Assembly: GCF_900104805.1 (NCBI RefSeq)
Contig: NZ_LT629751.1
Location: forward strand, 2,027,001-2,091,000
DNA from: Pseudomonas oryzae
GTDB taxonomy: Bacteria > Pseudomonadota > Gammaproteobacteria > Pseudomonadales > Pseudomonadaceae
Direction of reading: 5' to 3'
Length of the DNA: 64,000 bases
Every line of letters starts with the position of its first letter. Position 1 is the first letter of the stretch. Both the position numbers and the translations under genes were made by a program. The notes under the pieces are model-generated. The model had not been told where the DNA came from. It did not search any database and was given only the letters and a program-made list of their open reading frames with translations. Shown piece after piece: positions 9,215 to 19,085 of the stretch.

Positions 9215-10171
9215 TCAGTGCGTTGCCGCGCTGGCTATCTCCTCGCGCGATTCGGCGATCTCGATCGGCAGGCCATCCTCGGCGGCGACCACTTCACGCA
9301 CCACTTCCCAGTCCAGGCGCAGCCCCTGGTTGAGGTCTTCGCGCTTGAGCAGGGCATTGATCACCTCGGTATGCTTGTCGACCACCGACGGCTCGCCGGC
9401 ATCGTTCAGCGGCGTGTGCGCCTCCAGATAGACCTTGCCGCCGGCCACACCGAACTTGTACGGCTGATTGATGATGCGCACCGGAGTCCCCACCGGCACC
9501 ATCTTGGCCAGCTGCAACACGTTGTTGTTGAGCATGCGGAAGCAGCCATGGCTGACACGCATGCCGATACCGAACTTCTTGTTCGAACCGTGAATCAGGT
9601 AACCCGGCGTCCCCAGGGTGAACTTGAACGGGCCGAGCGGGTTGTCCGGACCGGCGGGAACCACTGCCGGCAGGATGTCACCTTCGGCCGCATGCTCGGC
9701 GCGGATCGAGGCCGGCGGCGTCCAGGTCGGATTCGGCGTCTTGGCGGTAATGGTGGTGGTGGTGATCGGCGAGCCCCAGCCCTCGCGGCCGATACCCAGC
9801 GGGAAGGTGTGCACCACGTTCTGCCCTTTCGGGAAGTAGTACATGCGGTATTCGGCCAGATTGATCACGATGCCTTCGCGCGGACCGGGCGGCAGGATGT
9901 AACGGGTCGGCAGGATGATCTCCGCACCCTCGCCGGGCAGCCAGGGATCGACACCGGGGTTGGCGGCGACCATCTCCAGATAGCCCAGGTCGTTGGCCGT
10001 GGCGATGTCGGCGAAGGTGTCCTCGTACTTGGCCTTGATCACCTGCACTTGGCCGACGACATCCTCGCCCGGCGGCGGCAGAGGCAGTTCCAGCGCACTG
10101 GCGGGTGCAGCCAGCAACAGTGCGGCCAGGCTGGCCAGCAAGGGGCGAACGGCAACAACACGCGTGAACAT
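9215..10171 (-). CDS. L,D-transpeptidase, ErfK/YbiS/YcfS/YnhG type
   Basis: Periplasmic enzyme that makes 3-3 peptidoglycan crosslinks or attaches lipoproteins to meso-DAP. It has 318 aa. A signal peptide covers residues 1-26 (ending ASA), a LysM-like segment spans roughly 40-95, and a YkuD catalytic domain follows with His194 and Cys210 in HGSNKK...SHGCFRM. Its position beside oprI, also known in P. aeruginosa, suggests it anchors OprI to the wall as ErfK-family enzymes do for Lpp; that is inference. The start at MFTRVVAVRP gives a clean signal peptide. Confidence 0.93.
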   Translation of the reverse strand: MFTRVVAVRPLLASLAALLLAAPASALELPLPPPGEDVVGQVQVIKAKYEDTFADIATANDLGYLEMVAANPGVDPWLPGEGAEIILPTRYILPPGPREGIVINLAEYRMYYFPKGQNVVHTFPLGIGREGWGSPITTTTITAKTPNPTWTPPASIRAEHAAEGDILPAVVPAGPDNPLGPFKFTLGTPGYLIHGSNKKFGIGMRVSHGCFRMLNNNVLQLAKMVPVGTPVRIINQPYKFGVAGGKVYLEAHTPLNDAGEPSVVDKHTEVINALLKREDLNQGLRLDWEVVREVVAAEDGLPIEIAESREEIASAATH

Positions 10172-10235
10172 CACAGATACCCGAGAAAATTGAGTGATTG
10201 TCAATTGTACCCCGCCTCTTGCGGCAGGGGGAGCC

Positions 10236-10517
10236 TCAGCGCAGCGGCCAGTCGCGAGGCAAGCCGCGGCGGTCGGCGCGCAGGCGTTGCAGACATACCG
10301 AGCACAACCGGCCATCCTTGAGGACCGCCTTGTCCAGCGACTGCCAGAGCGGCTGCGCCGGCAACAGACTGCCGCACAGCGTATGGTCGCCGGCATCGTC
10401 CAGCTCCAGCTGCCGGGCGACCAGATGCAGACGCACTTCCTGGCAGGCGAACAGGTCCAGCTGCTCGGCAGGGATGAGCAGCCGGTAGGCATACAGGGAC
10501 CAGGGTTGGCGCGGCAT
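10236..10517 (-). CDS. Conserved hypothetical protein with C-terminal CxxC
   Basis: 93-aa cytosolic protein, no recognised domain. It is hydrophobic and acidic in the first half (LLIPAEQLDLFACQEVRLHL) and has an LCSVCLQRLRADRRG segment near the C-terminus that could bind metal. A protein of this kind occupies the same place (between the oprI-linked transpeptidase and tesA) in P. aeruginosa, as I recall. It reads in the same direction as the L,D-transpeptidase downstream and tesA upstream, with gaps of 64 and 60 nt, so co-transcription is possible. No function is assigned. Confidence 0.6.
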   Translation of the reverse strand: MPRQPWSLYAYRLLIPAEQLDLFACQEVRLHLVARQLELDDAGDHTLCGSLLPAQPLWQSLDKAVLKDGRLCSVCLQRLRADRRGLPRDWPLR

Positions 10518-10577
10518 CAAGGGCTCCGGGTGGCGCGGCGCGCAACCTTAGCCGAAAGCCTCGACCGGGAAAAGGGC

Positions 10578-11183
10578 CTAGAGCAGTGGCTGCAGGGTCG
10601 GCCAGAGATTTTCCAGCAGAATCGGCTGGGCGGCCGCACCGGGATGGATGCCATCGGCCTGCATCAGGCTGCCCACCCCCCCCACTCCGTCCAGGAAGAA
10701 GGGCACCAGCGGCACCTGCCGCTCGCGCGCCAGGTCGACATACACCTGCTCGAAAGCCTCGGTGTAACGCGCGCCGTAGTTGGGCGGCAGCTTCATGCCC
10801 AGCAGCAGCACCTCGGCACCGGCCTGCCGGCTGTGATCGATCATCGCGGCAAGATTCTGTTGCAATTGCCCCGGGGGCTGGCCACGCAGGCCGTCGTTGC
10901 CGCCAAGCTCGATCAGCACCAGCGCGGGCTGATGCTTCTCGAGCAGCCCCGGCAGGCGGGAAAGCCCGCCGGCACTGGTGTCACCGCTCACTGAGGCATT
11001 CACTACCTGCCACTCCGGCGCCGTGTCGCGCAGCCGTTCGGCCAGCAGACTGACCCAGCCCTGGCGGGTTTCCAGGCCAAAAGCCGCGCTGATACTATCG
11101 CCGACGACCAGCAAGGTCCCCGCCGCCGCATTCTGAGCCAGCAACAGCAGCCCCAGACAGCCGCGCAACACCCATGTACGCAT
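10578..11183 (-). CDS. tesA: Arylesterase / lysophospholipase TesA (SGNH hydrolase)
   Basis: Periplasmic GDSL/SGNH esterase of 201 aa with thioesterase, arylesterase and lysophospholipase activities in characterised homologues. A signal peptide covers residues 1-21. Block I GDS carries the nucleophile Ser30, block III GGND is at 94-97, and block V DGIHP supplies Asp177 and His180. The ATG at 11183 is chosen because GGAG sits 6 nt upstream. The ATG four codons further upstream would overlap the start codon of the divergent ABC gene. Confidence 0.93.
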   Translation of the reverse strand: MRTWVLRGCLGLLLLAQNAAAGTLLVVGDSISAAFGLETRQGWVSLLAERLRDTAPEWQVVNASVSGDTSAGGLSRLPGLLEKHQPALVLIELGGNDGLRGQPPGQLQQNLAAMIDHSRQAGAEVLLLGMKLPPNYGARYTEAFEQVYVDLARERQVPLVPFFLDGVGGVGSLMQADGIHPGAAAQPILLENLWPTLQPLL

Positions 11184-11193
11184 CGGATTCTCC

Positions 11194-11874
11194 ATGAGTA
11201 CCAGCATTCTCACTGCGCGAAACCTTAGCAAAGTGGTCAGCAGCACGGAAGGCGAGCTGACCATCCTCGACGACCTCAGCCTCGACCTCGCGCAGGGCGA
11301 CAGCCTGGCCATCGTCGGCCGCTCCGGATCGGGCAAGTCCACCCTGCTCGGCCTGCTCGCCGGGCTCGACCAGCCCAGCGCTGGCGAAGTGCGACTGGCC
11401 GGCCATGCCCTCTCCCGGCTCGACGAAGACCAGCGCGCGCGCGTGCGCGCCGAGCATGTCGGTTTCGTGTTCCAGTCGTTCCAGCTGCTCGACAGCCTCA
11501 CCGCACTGGAGAACGTCATGCTGCCGCTGGAGCTCGACGGTCGCAGCGACGCCCGGCAGAACGCCCGCGCGCTGCTCGAGCGGGTCGGCCTCGGCCAGCG
11601 CCTTAGCCACTACCCCCGCCAGCTCTCCGGCGGCGAGCAGCAGCGGGTGGCCATCGCCCGCGCCTTCGCCGGCGAGCCGGACATCCTGTTCGCCGACGAG
11701 CCCACCGGCAACCTCGACAGCCTGACCGGCGAGCGCATCACCGAGCTGCTGTTCGAACTCAACCGCGAGCGCGGCACCACCCTGGTGCTGGTCACCCACG
11801 ACGCCCGCCTCGCCGGCCGCTGCCAGCAGCAATTGCGCCTGGAAGCCGGGCGCCGCATCGCCATGGAGGCCTGA
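11194..11874 (+). CDS. ABC transporter ATP-binding protein (YbbA/LolD-like)
   Basis: Cytosolic ATPase subunit of 226 aa. The Walker A motif GRSGSGKS is at 42-49, the Q-loop region at FVFQSFQLL, the signature LSGGEQQ at 144-150, Walker B ILFADEP at 164-170 and the H-loop at VTHD. It belongs to the MacB/LolD clade that works with FtsX-type permeases. The permease gene follows after a single base, so the pair is one transporter. The divergent neighbour tesA conserves the E. coli ybbA-ybbP / tesA arrangement. Substrate unknown; export or extraction of a lipid or lipoprotein is the usual guess. Confidence 0.92.
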   Translation: MSTSILTARNLSKVVSSTEGELTILDDLSLDLAQGDSLAIVGRSGSGKSTLLGLLAGLDQPSAGEVRLAGHALSRLDEDQRARVRAEHVGFVFQSFQLLDSLTALENVMLPLELDGRSDARQNARALLERVGLGQRLSHYPRQLSGGEQQRVAIARAFAGEPDILFADEPTGNLDSLTGERITELLFELNRERGTTLVLVTHDARLAGRCQQQLRLEAGRRIAMEA

Positions 11875-11875
11875 G

Positions 11876-14380
11876 ATGCGTGCGCTGCCGCTGCCCCGCC
11901 TGCTTCAGCTCGGCCTGCGCCAGCTGCTGCGCGAGGCCCGCTCCGGCGAGCTGCGCGTGCTGTTCTTCGCCCTGCTGATCGCCGTGGCGGCCAGCACGGC
12001 CATCGGCTATTTCAGCGGCAGGCTGAATGCGGCCATGCTGCTGCGCGCAAGCGAGTTTCTCGCCGCCGACCTGGTGCTGCACGGCACGGCAGCGGCCGAG
12101 CCCACGCAGATCGCCGCTGGCCAGGCGCGCGGCCTGAGCCACGCGCGCAGCGTGGAATTCGCCAGCGTCATCGCCACCGACCAGGGCGTGCAACTGGCAA
12201 GCGTCAAGGCGGTCGACGAGGGCTATCCGCTACGCGGCCAGCTGAAGAGCGCCGCGCGGCCGTACGGTCCCGAGATGCCCGGGGGACGACCCGCGCCCGG
12301 CGAGTTGTGGGCCGAGGCCCGCCTGCTGGTGGCGCTCGATCTGCAGATCGGCGACCTGGTCGAGATCGGCCGCCAGCCGCTGCGCCTCACCCGTGTGCTG
12401 ACCTACGAGCCGGATCGCGGCGGCGACTTCTACAGCCTGACTCCCCATGTACTGATCAATCTGGCCGACCTCGAGGCCACCGGCGTGGTCCAGCCCGGCA
12501 GCCGGGTACGCTACCGCGAACTGTGGCGGGGTACGCCAACGCAGCTGGCCGACTATCGTGACGCCATCGCACCGACTCTGGCCGCCCACCAGCGCCTGCA
12601 GGATGCCCGCGACGGCAACCGCCAGGTGGGCAACGCGCTGGATCGCGCGGCCCGCTACCTCAACCTCGCCAGTCTGGCCGCCGTGCTGCTCGCCGGCGTG
12701 GCCGTCGCCCTGTCGGCCACGCGTTTCGCCCAGCGCCGCTACGACCTCAGCGCCATGCTGCGCTGCTTCGGCCTGTCGCGGCGCGAAGCGCTGCTGTTGT
12801 TCTGCGTGCAACTGCTGATCCTCGGCCTGCTCGCCAGCCTGGCGGGCGCCCTGCTCGGCTGGCTGGCGCAGTTCGGCCTGTTCCGCCTGCTCGCTGGCCT
12901 GCTGCCCGGCGAGATCCCCGCCGGCGACCTGCAGCCGGCGCTGGTCGGCATGGCCACCGGCCTGGTCGCCCTGACCGGCTTCGCCCTGCCACCGCTGGCG
13001 GCCCTCGGCCGGGTGCCGCCGCTGCGCGTGCTGCGCCGCGACCTGCTGCCACCGCCGCTGGCCATCTGGCTGGTCTACGCGATCGCCCTGCTCGCCCTCG
13101 GTCTGATCATGTGGTGGCTGAGCCTGGACATCCTGCTGACCCTGGCCCTGCTCGGTGGCGGCCTGCTCGCCGCCCTGGCGCTCGGCGGCCTTTGGCTGTG
13201 GCTGCTGCGCGGCCTGCGCCGCCTGCTGGCCGACGCCGGACTGACCTGGCGTCTCGGCCTCGGCCAGCTGCTGCGCCACCCGCTGGCGGCAGCCGGCCAG
13301 TCGCTGGCCTTCGGTCTGATCCTGCTGGCCATGGCCCTGGCCCTGCTGCTGCGCAGCGAACTGCTGGACAACTGGCGTCAGCAACTGCCGGCCCAGGCGC
13401 CCAACCACTTCGCCCTCAACATCCTGACGGGCGAGCGCGAAGCCTTCGCCGCGCGCATCGCCGAACTGTCGCCGCAGCCAGCCACCCTCTATCCGGTGAT
13501 TCCGGGGCGCCTGGTCAGCATCAACGGCGCACCGGCCCGCGAGGTGGTGAGCACGGAATCGCGTGGCGAGCGGGCCGTACGCCGCGACCTCAACCTGACC
13601 TGGTCGAGTCACCTGCCGCAAGACAACCAGGTCGTCGCCGGTCACTGGTGGGACGCCCTGCCGACCGGCCACGGCCCCGCGGTTTCGGTGGAGGAGAAGC
13701 TGGCGGAAAGCCTCGGCGTCAAGCCCGGCGACCGGCTGGGCTTCGAGATCGGCGGCCAGCCTCTGGAAGCCGAGGTGACCAGCCTGCGCAGAGTCAACTG
13801 GGACAACTTCCAGCCCAACTTCTTCATGGTCTTCGCACCGCAGAGCCTCGCCGAGCTGCCCACCACCTACATGACCAGCTTCTATCTGCCGCCGGGCTCC
13901 GAGCGTAGCCTGGTCGAACTGGCGCGCGCCTTCCCGACCGTCACCCTGCTGCAGATCGACGCCGTGCTGGCGCAGCTGCGCGACATCCTCGCCCAGGTCA
14001 CCTTGGCCGTCGAATACGTGCTGCTGTTCGTCCTCGCTGCGGGGCTGATGGTGCTGTTCGCCGGCCTGCAGGCCACCCTCGACGAACGTATCCGCCAGGG
14101 CGCCCTGCTGCGCGCCATCGGCGCCAATCGGCAACTGCTGGTACGTGCGCGACGCAGCGAATTCGCCGTGCTCGGCGCCGGCAGTGGCCTGCTCGCCGCC
14201 CTCGGCTGCGAGGTGGTCAGCGCCCTGCTCTATCGCCTGGTGTTCGACCTCGGCTGGCAGCCACACCCGCAGCTGTTGTTGCTGCCGCCGATCGGCGCCC
14301 TGCTGGTCGGCGCCGCCGGCCTGTTCGGCACCCGCCGCGCGCTGAGCGCCAGCCCGCTCGCCGTACTGCGCGAGACCTGA
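11876..14380 (+). CDS. FtsX-family ABC transporter permease (YbbP-like)
   Basis: Large integral inner-membrane permease of 834 aa. It has an N-terminal helix near residues 20-40, a periplasmic domain, four central helices with a FtsX module (around 265-420), then more helices, a second periplasmic domain (about 500-700) and a last FtsX module of three helices ending SPLAVLRET. This double-FtsX plan with about ten helices is typical of YbbP. It starts one base after the stop codon of the ATPase gene, implying translational coupling. Confidence 0.92.
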   Translation: MRALPLPRLLQLGLRQLLREARSGELRVLFFALLIAVAASTAIGYFSGRLNAAMLLRASEFLAADLVLHGTAAAEPTQIAAGQARGLSHARSVEFASVIATDQGVQLASVKAVDEGYPLRGQLKSAARPYGPEMPGGRPAPGELWAEARLLVALDLQIGDLVEIGRQPLRLTRVLTYEPDRGGDFYSLTPHVLINLADLEATGVVQPGSRVRYRELWRGTPTQLADYRDAIAPTLAAHQRLQDARDGNRQVGNALDRAARYLNLASLAAVLLAGVAVALSATRFAQRRYDLSAMLRCFGLSRREALLLFCVQLLILGLLASLAGALLGWLAQFGLFRLLAGLLPGEIPAGDLQPALVGMATGLVALTGFALPPLAALGRVPPLRVLRRDLLPPPLAIWLVYAIALLALGLIMWWLSLDILLTLALLGGGLLAALALGGLWLWLLRGLRRLLADAGLTWRLGLGQLLRHPLAAAGQSLAFGLILLAMALALLLRSELLDNWRQQLPAQAPNHFALNILTGEREAFAARIAELSPQPATLYPVIPGRLVSINGAPAREVVSTESRGERAVRRDLNLTWSSHLPQDNQVVAGHWWDALPTGHGPAVSVEEKLAESLGVKPGDRLGFEIGGQPLEAEVTSLRRVNWDNFQPNFFMVFAPQSLAELPTTYMTSFYLPPGSERSLVELARAFPTVTLLQIDAVLAQLRDILAQVTLAVEYVLLFVLAAGLMVLFAGLQATLDERIRQGALLRAIGANRQLLVRARRSEFAVLGAGSGLLAALGCEVVSALLYRLVFDLGWQPHPQLLLLPPIGALLVGAAGLFGTRRALSASPLAVLRET

Positions 14381-14410
14381 GTCCACCCCCTGTTATCGGA
14401 TGCAAGATCA

Positions 14411-14908
14411 ATGAGCCGCTACCGTCCGCCGCGCACCGCCGGCACTCCGCTGATCACTCCCGAAGGCGAGGCGCGGCTGCGTGCCGAGCTGCACGAGCTT
14501 TGGAACGTGCGCCGCCCCCAGGTCACCCAGGCCGTCAGCGAAGCCGCCGCACAGGGCGACCGCTCGGAAAACGCCGAGTACACCTACGGCAAGAAGATGC
14601 TGCGCGAAATCGACAGCCGCGTGCGCTTCCTGCGCAAGCGCCTGGAAAACCTCAAGGTGGTCAGCGAGCGCCCGGCCGATCCGGGCAAGGTCTATTTCGG
14701 CGCCTGGATCACCCTCGAGGACGAACAGGGCGAAACAGCGCGCTACCGCATCGTCGGCCCCGACGAGTTCGATCTCCGGCAGAACCTGATCAGCATCGAC
14801 TCGCCCCTGGCCCGCGCCCTGGTCGGCAAGGCGCTGGACGCGGAAGTGCAGGTACAGACACCGACCGGCGTGCGCACCTGGTATGTGGTGGAAATCGACT
14901 ATCCCTGA
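14411..14908 (+). CDS. greB: Transcript cleavage factor GreB
   Basis: RNA polymerase secondary-channel factor of 165 aa that rescues backtracked elongation complexes. The N-terminal coiled coil has the tip acidic pair in [20 protein letters not shown], and the GreB-type extension [17 protein letters not shown] precedes it. The C-terminal FKBP-like domain ends [13 protein letters not shown]. The sequence distinguishes GreB from GreA through [16 protein letters not shown]. Its 3' end overlaps by 10 nt the convergent gene on the other strand. Confidence 0.95.
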   Translation: MSRYRPPRTAGTPLITPEGEARLRAELHELWNVRRPQVTQAVSEAAAQGDRSENAEYTYGKKMLREIDSRVRFLRKRLENLKVVSERPADPGKVYFGAWITLEDEQGETARYRIVGPDEFDLRQNLISIDSPLARALVGKALDAEVQVQTPTGVRTWYVVEIDYP

Positions 14909-15222
14909 GCACAGCGCCGGGTGATCAGCCCCTGGCGCGCCACCCGCACCAAGGCGCTGATGGTCGGCTCGAGCTGCTCTCGATCGGGAGCATGGATCAC
15001 CGCGAAGTCGAAACTGTTCGGGGCAAAGCGGCCGAGGTCAGCGGCCTCGCTGCGGGCGAAGCGGATCAGGAAGGTACGCGGACAGGCCCAGCGCTTGGGC
15101 CAGCCGTCGAGATAGCGCAGCAGGGCGGGCTGGTGCTGGCCTGCGAGGAGGACGCGGGGATTGCGTGCAAGCAGACCAGTGGTGATCGGTGCCAGGCGGA
15201 CCAGGGGTTGCGGACAGTTCAT
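14899..15222 (-). CDS. Hypothetical protein convergent with greB
   Basis: 107-aa protein starting [19 protein letters not shown] stretch [16 protein letters not shown], then [33 protein letters not shown], recalls the end of a Rossmann-type methyltransferase sheet, but there is no SAM motif I, so enzyme activity is doubtful. I recall a gene of this size next to greB in P. aeruginosa (PA2860), which supports it being real. It overlaps the end of greB by 10 nt. Function unknown. Confidence 0.6.
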   Translation of the reverse strand: MNCPQPLVRLAPITTGLLARNPRVLLAGQHQPALLRYLDGWPKRWACPRTFLIRFARSEAADLGRFAPNSFDFAVIHAPDREQLEPTISALVRVARQGLITRRCAQG

Positions 15223-15410
15223 TGTGGATTCTCCACCTCGCCAGACTTCACTGGCAACGGTGGGAGGTGACACCGAACCAGCGCTTTAGCGGTATTTCGG
15301 TCTGGTCGTCCATCGGGACGCCAGCCTGGCGCCCCGCAAGTTGCTGTTTTAAATCGGCGCCTGGCAAGGATCCTAAAGAGCGCCGGAAAGCACTGTCAAC
15401 CCCGGCTGAC

Positions 15411-15851
15411 TCACGGCTTACGGCACAGGCAACCATCCAGCGACCACTTGCCGGCGCCGTCGATCAGCAGGGCCACGTTCACCGCGAGCAACGCCAGGGC
15501 GTACTCGTAACCGTTGTTGGTGATGAAGAAACCATTCGCCCAGTGCACGCTGAACATGGCCACCAGCGACACCACCGCCAGCACCGCCGCCGCCGGGCGC
15601 ACCAGCAGGCCGATCACCAGAGCCAGGCCACCGAAGAATTCGCCGCTGCCGGCGAGCAGAGCCATCAGGTAGCCCGGAGTCAGGCCGATCGACTCCATCC
15701 ATTGGCCGACCCCGGCCAGACCATAACCGCCGAACCAGCCGAACAGTTTCTGTGCGCCATGGGCCATGAAGGTCAGGCCGATCACGATGCGCACCACGGC
15801 CAGGCCATAGCCACCGCGGGTCGACAACAGGGATGTGCAGAAGGCATTCAT
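15411..15851 (-). CDS. DoxX-family membrane protein
   Basis: Inner-membrane protein of 146 aa with four predicted helices: VRIVIGLTFMAHGAQKLF, YLMALLAGSGEFFGGLALVIG, AAVLAVVSLVAMFSV and YALALLAVNVALLIDG. FMAHGAQKLFGWFGG and SGEFFGGLALVIGLL are hallmark DoxX segments. The family is linked to thiosulfate:quinone oxidoreductase, redox balance or quinone metabolism, but most Pseudomonas members have no proven role. It is a single gene with no obvious operon partner. Confidence 0.88.
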   Translation of the reverse strand: MNAFCTSLLSTRGGYGLAVVRIVIGLTFMAHGAQKLFGWFGGYGLAGVGQWMESIGLTPGYLMALLAGSGEFFGGLALVIGLLVRPAAAVLAVVSLVAMFSVHWANGFFITNNGYEYALALLAVNVALLIDGAGKWSLDGCLCRKP

Positions 15852-15948
15852 GAAGGGAGTCCTCTCCAGGTGAGTGATGAAGAGACTTTAGCCCAAATAT
15901 TCGAAGCAAATGGCGCAAAAAACGCCGGTGATACATCGATAAAATCGA

Positions 15949-17406
15949 TCACTCAGGCTCCAGGCGATAGCGCTCACGGCTCAGCGCCAGATGGTACTTG
16001 TTCACGCTGCTCACGTAGCTGACCACCCCCATGCCGATCCGCTCGGCCGCCAGTCGTTCGACCTGGAAAAACCAGCGATTGGGATCGAGTCCGCGCCGGC
16101 GCGCCTCCGCCCGCAGACTCTGCACCCGTTGCGGCCCCATGTTGTAGGCGGCCAGCACGAAGGCCATCCGCTCGCGCTCGTTGAGCTGCGAACTGGCGAA
16201 ATAGCGCCGGCGGATCATCGCCAGGTACTTGGCGCCGGCCTGCACATTGCCGTCCAGGCTGGCCGCATTGCCGACGCCGACGCTGCGCGCCGCCGCCGGG
16301 GTGACCTGCAGCAGGCCGCGGGCGCCACCCGCACCACGGGCATTGGGGTTGAGGGTGGACTCCTTGAACGCCAGCGCCGCCAGCAGCAGCCAGTCCAGGG
16401 ACTGGGCCCGGGCATGCCGCATAAGCGTCGGACGCACCCGCTCCAGACGCTGCCGCTCGGTCGGCCCGAGGGGCTGGCGGACCTTGTACAGGCGCCGGTA
16501 GACGCGCTGCAGCACCTGATCCTGATCGGCCGGCGGCCGGTACTCGCGCAGAAACAGATCGATGCCGGCACGCAGGCTGGGCGCCGCGCGATGGACGTAC
16601 CAGCTGAGGTCGTCCTTCTGCGCCAGCACCAGATGACGGTCGATGCGCAGCTTCGGCATCACCTTGGCCCAACGCTCGGCGATCGGCAGTTCGACCGCGG
16701 TCATCGGCAGGATGCCGGCCTGCACCATCTCCAGCACATCCTCCACCGCCAGGGTCGGATCCTGCCAGTCGGCGACGATCGGCGTCTTCAGCCCAGCGTT
16801 GAGGCGCTGCAAGGCCTCGCGCGCGGCACTGCCGGCCGGCAGCGCGAGACTGCGCCCGGCCAGCTGCTCCAGGCGCTGGTAACGACGATTGCCCTGTCGG
16901 GCCACCACCACCAGCGGCACGTCATGCTGGATCGGCGCACTGGCGCGCACCGCCATACCGCGACGCACCGGCAGGAGTTCGCCGGGGGCGACCAGGTCGC
17001 CCTCCCCGCGCAGCAAGGCCGGCAGCAGCTGCTCCTTGGGCAGCGGGATCAGCCGCAGACGCACCTCGCGGCCATCGCGGGCGGTACGATTGAGGTACTG
17101 CTCGAAGGCGCGCAGACGATGGTACTCCACACCGATCGCTTCGCCGCGCACCATCCCGGAACTGTGCCGGCTCTGGTTGACCAGCACGCGCAACTGACCG
17201 CTGGCGCGGATCGCCGCGAGGTCGCGTACGCTTTCCGCCGCGCTCCAGCCCTCCGGCGGACCGGCCAGACGTGCCTGCGCAGGCAGAGGCAACAGCCCCA
17301 GAAGGCCCGGCAACAACACCAGCACGGCCAGCGCGCGCAGCCAGCGCGCGGGAAGAAGACTGCATTTGCCAGCCATTTTGCGGTTAAATACGCGTTTTTT
17401 CGTCAA
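15949..17406 (-). CDS. Membrane-bound lytic transglycosylase, MltF-like
   Basis: Envelope enzyme that cleaves peptidoglycan glycan strands. It has 485 aa. An N-terminal signal or anchor ([21 protein letters not shown]) is followed by a family-3 solute-binding-like regulatory domain (about 60-310) and a C-terminal SLT domain with catalytic Glu349 in [23 protein letters not shown] and AYNMGPQRV are further SLT motifs. The frame opens at TTG 17406, which has AAGGGA upstream; an ATG at 17376 ([10 protein letters not shown]) lacks a Shine-Dalgarno. Either start leaves a signal peptide. Confidence 0.9.
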   Translation of the reverse strand: MTKKRVFNRKMAGKCSLLPARWLRALAVLVLLPGLLGLLPLPAQARLAGPPEGWSAAESVRDLAAIRASGQLRVLVNQSRHSSGMVRGEAIGVEYHRLRAFEQYLNRTARDGREVRLRLIPLPKEQLLPALLRGEGDLVAPGELLPVRRGMAVRASAPIQHDVPLVVVARQGNRRYQRLEQLAGRSLALPAGSAAREALQRLNAGLKTPIVADWQDPTLAVEDVLEMVQAGILPMTAVELPIAERWAKVMPKLRIDRHLVLAQKDDLSWYVHRAAPSLRAGIDLFLREYRPPADQDQVLQRVYRRLYKVRQPLGPTERQRLERVRPTLMRHARAQSLDWLLLAALAFKESTLNPNARGAGGARGLLQVTPAAARSVGVGNAASLDGNVQAGAKYLAMIRRRYFASSQLNERERMAFVLAAYNMGPQRVQSLRAEARRRGLDPNRWFFQVERLAAERIGMGVVSYVSSVNKYHLALSRERYRLEPE

Positions 17407-17453
17407 TCTCGAATTCCCTTCGGGGCATTCGGCCTGAATACGGGTGCAGCACC

Positions 17454-18257
17454 ATGCAACTGATCGACATCGGCGTCAATCTGACTCATGGCTCCTTCGC
17501 CAGGGAGCGCGAGGCTTGCATCGCCCGCGCGCGAGAGGCCGGGGTGTGCCAGATGGTGCTCACCGGAACCTCGGTGGAGGACAGCGAGGCCGCTCTGCAG
17601 CTGTGTCGGCAGTTCGACCGCGAAGGCCAGCGGCTGTTCGCCACGGCCGGTCTGCACCCCCACGAGGCCAGCCAGTGGAACAGCGACAGCGCCCGCCAGC
17701 TGCGGGCGCTGCTGGCCGAGCCGCAGGTGCGCGCGGTGGGCGAATGCGGGCTGGACTTCAATCGCGACTTCTCGCCGCGCCCGGCCCAGGAACATGCGCT
17801 GGAAGAGCAGCTGGCCCTGGCCTGCGAGCTGGCAAAACCGGTGTTCCTCCACGAGCGCGAAGCCAGCGAGCACCTGCTGGCGATCCTGCGCCACTATCGC
17901 GACCGCCTGCCGGGCGCGGTGGTGCACTGCTTCACCGGCGAGAAGCGTGCCCTGTACGCCTATCTGGACCTCGACCTGCACATCGGCATCACCGGCTGGA
18001 TCTGCGACGAACGGCGGGGCAGCCACCTGCACGAACTGGTTCGCGAGATCCCGAAAGGCCGCCTGATGCTGGAGAGCGACGCACCTTATCTGCTGCCGCG
18101 CACCCTGCGGCCACGCCCGAAGCACGGCCACAACGAACCGGCATTCCTGGTCGAGGTGCTCAACGAAGTGGCCCGCCATCGCGGCGAAACGGCGCAAAGT
18201 CTGGCGGCGCACAGCACCGCCAGCGCACGGGCCTTCTTCGGCCTGCCGGCAATCTGA
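17454..18257 (+). CDS. tatD: TatD metal-dependent deoxyribonuclease / exonuclease
   Basis: Cytosolic TatD-type nuclease of 267 aa with a TIM-barrel amidohydrolase fold. It begins [12 protein letters not shown] and has the metal-site blocks [18 protein letters not shown] (Glu ligand), [16 protein letters not shown] and [15 protein letters not shown]. The N-terminal DIGVNLT in place of HxH marks the TatD proper subgroup, distinct from the second TatD-family gene at 55158-55949. It is divergent from the lytic transglycosylase with a 47-bp gap, and is not in a tatABC operon. Confidence 0.93.
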   Translation: MQLIDIGVNLTHGSFAREREACIARAREAGVCQMVLTGTSVEDSEAALQLCRQFDREGQRLFATAGLHPHEASQWNSDSARQLRALLAEPQVRAVGECGLDFNRDFSPRPAQEHALEEQLALACELAKPVFLHEREASEHLLAILRHYRDRLPGAVVHCFTGEKRALYAYLDLDLHIGITGWICDERRGSHLHELVREIPKGRLMLESDAPYLLPRTLRPRPKHGHNEPAFLVEVLNEVARHRGETAQSLAAHSTASARAFFGLPAI

Positions 18258-18276
18258 GGGGCGTGCCTGCGCCGAG

Positions 18277-19038
18277 TCAGTCGCCGCCGGCCAGCTCCCG
18301 GCGGAGGATCAGCAGCGCCGCATCGGCCTCGACTTCGGCCGCCGCCAGCTCGCGTCGCCAGTGCGGCAGGCAAGGCTGCAGGTCTTGCTCGTCCGCGGCA
18401 AGCTGGCACCACACCACGCGGTCATGCCAGTCGCCCAGCGCCGATTGCGCCTGCTTGAGCGCCGCCATCGGCATCGCCAGCTGTCCCGGCCAGACCTCGG
18501 CGGCATAGCGCAGCCGCTTGACCAGCAGGCGCAGACGGTGGCGATCGTGGGCCGGATCGAGCAGCGCCTGCCGCAGGCAGGTTCGCTGGCGGTGCAGGCG
18601 CCGGTGCACCCTCTGCCGCCAGCCTTTGAGCACCCCCTCGCGCTGGCATTCGCGCAGCAGGGCGGGCAACTGCGCCAGGCCATGTTCGAGACGCAGCAGC
18701 ACCGGATCACCGAGCAGGCGCGCATACCCCTGCTCCAGCCGCTGGCGGCGCACGGCGGCCGCCTTCACCTGGCCGACGCGCTCCAGTTCGGCGACCAGCA
18801 CCTCCAGATCGCGCAGCGGCGTGCTCAGGCGTCCGAACTCGGCCGCCAGCGTCTCCAGGTTCTCGATGCCCGGCAAGCCACGCAGCGGTTGCAGACGACT
18901 GCGCAAGCGCCGCACCACGATGCGCAGGTCGTGCAGTGCCTCGCCGTCGGTGCGCGCCTGCAGGCGCGCACGGCTGGCCAGGAGTTCGATATCCAGCGCG
19001 ATGAAATGCGCAATCAGCTGGCTGACCGGAGCGGACAT
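18277..19038 (-). CDS. CHAD domain-containing protein
   Basis: 253-aa helical protein consisting of a CHAD domain, a positively charged fold whose members bind polyphosphate granules. The conserved histidine/basic blocks are ALHDLRIVVRRLRSRLQPL near residue 35 and HRLRLLVKRLRYAAEVWPG near residue 170, with many Arg residues between. It stands alone without the CYTH triphosphatase domain often fused to CHAD. It is 47 nt downstream of tgpA on the same strand and may be the last gene of that operon. Start MSAPVSQLIAHF. Confidence 0.87.
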   Translation of the reverse strand: MSAPVSQLIAHFIALDIELLASRARLQARTDGEALHDLRIVVRRLRSRLQPLRGLPGIENLETLAAEFGRLSTPLRDLEVLVAELERVGQVKAAAVRRQRLEQGYARLLGDPVLLRLEHGLAQLPALLRECQREGVLKGWRQRVHRRLHRQRTCLRQALLDPAHDRHRLRLLVKRLRYAAEVWPGQLAMPMAALKQAQSALGDWHDRVVWCQLAADEQDLQPCLPHWRRELAAAEVEADAALLILRRELAGGD

Positions 19039-19085
19039 GGGCAGATTCCTCGACTCGGCTCTGCGAGCATAGCAGGCACTAGGAC

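Noticed and set aside
12230-14386. Minus-strand open frame of about 718 codons opposite the ABC permease
   Set aside because: Gln/Gly-rich antisense shadow of a well-supported permease.
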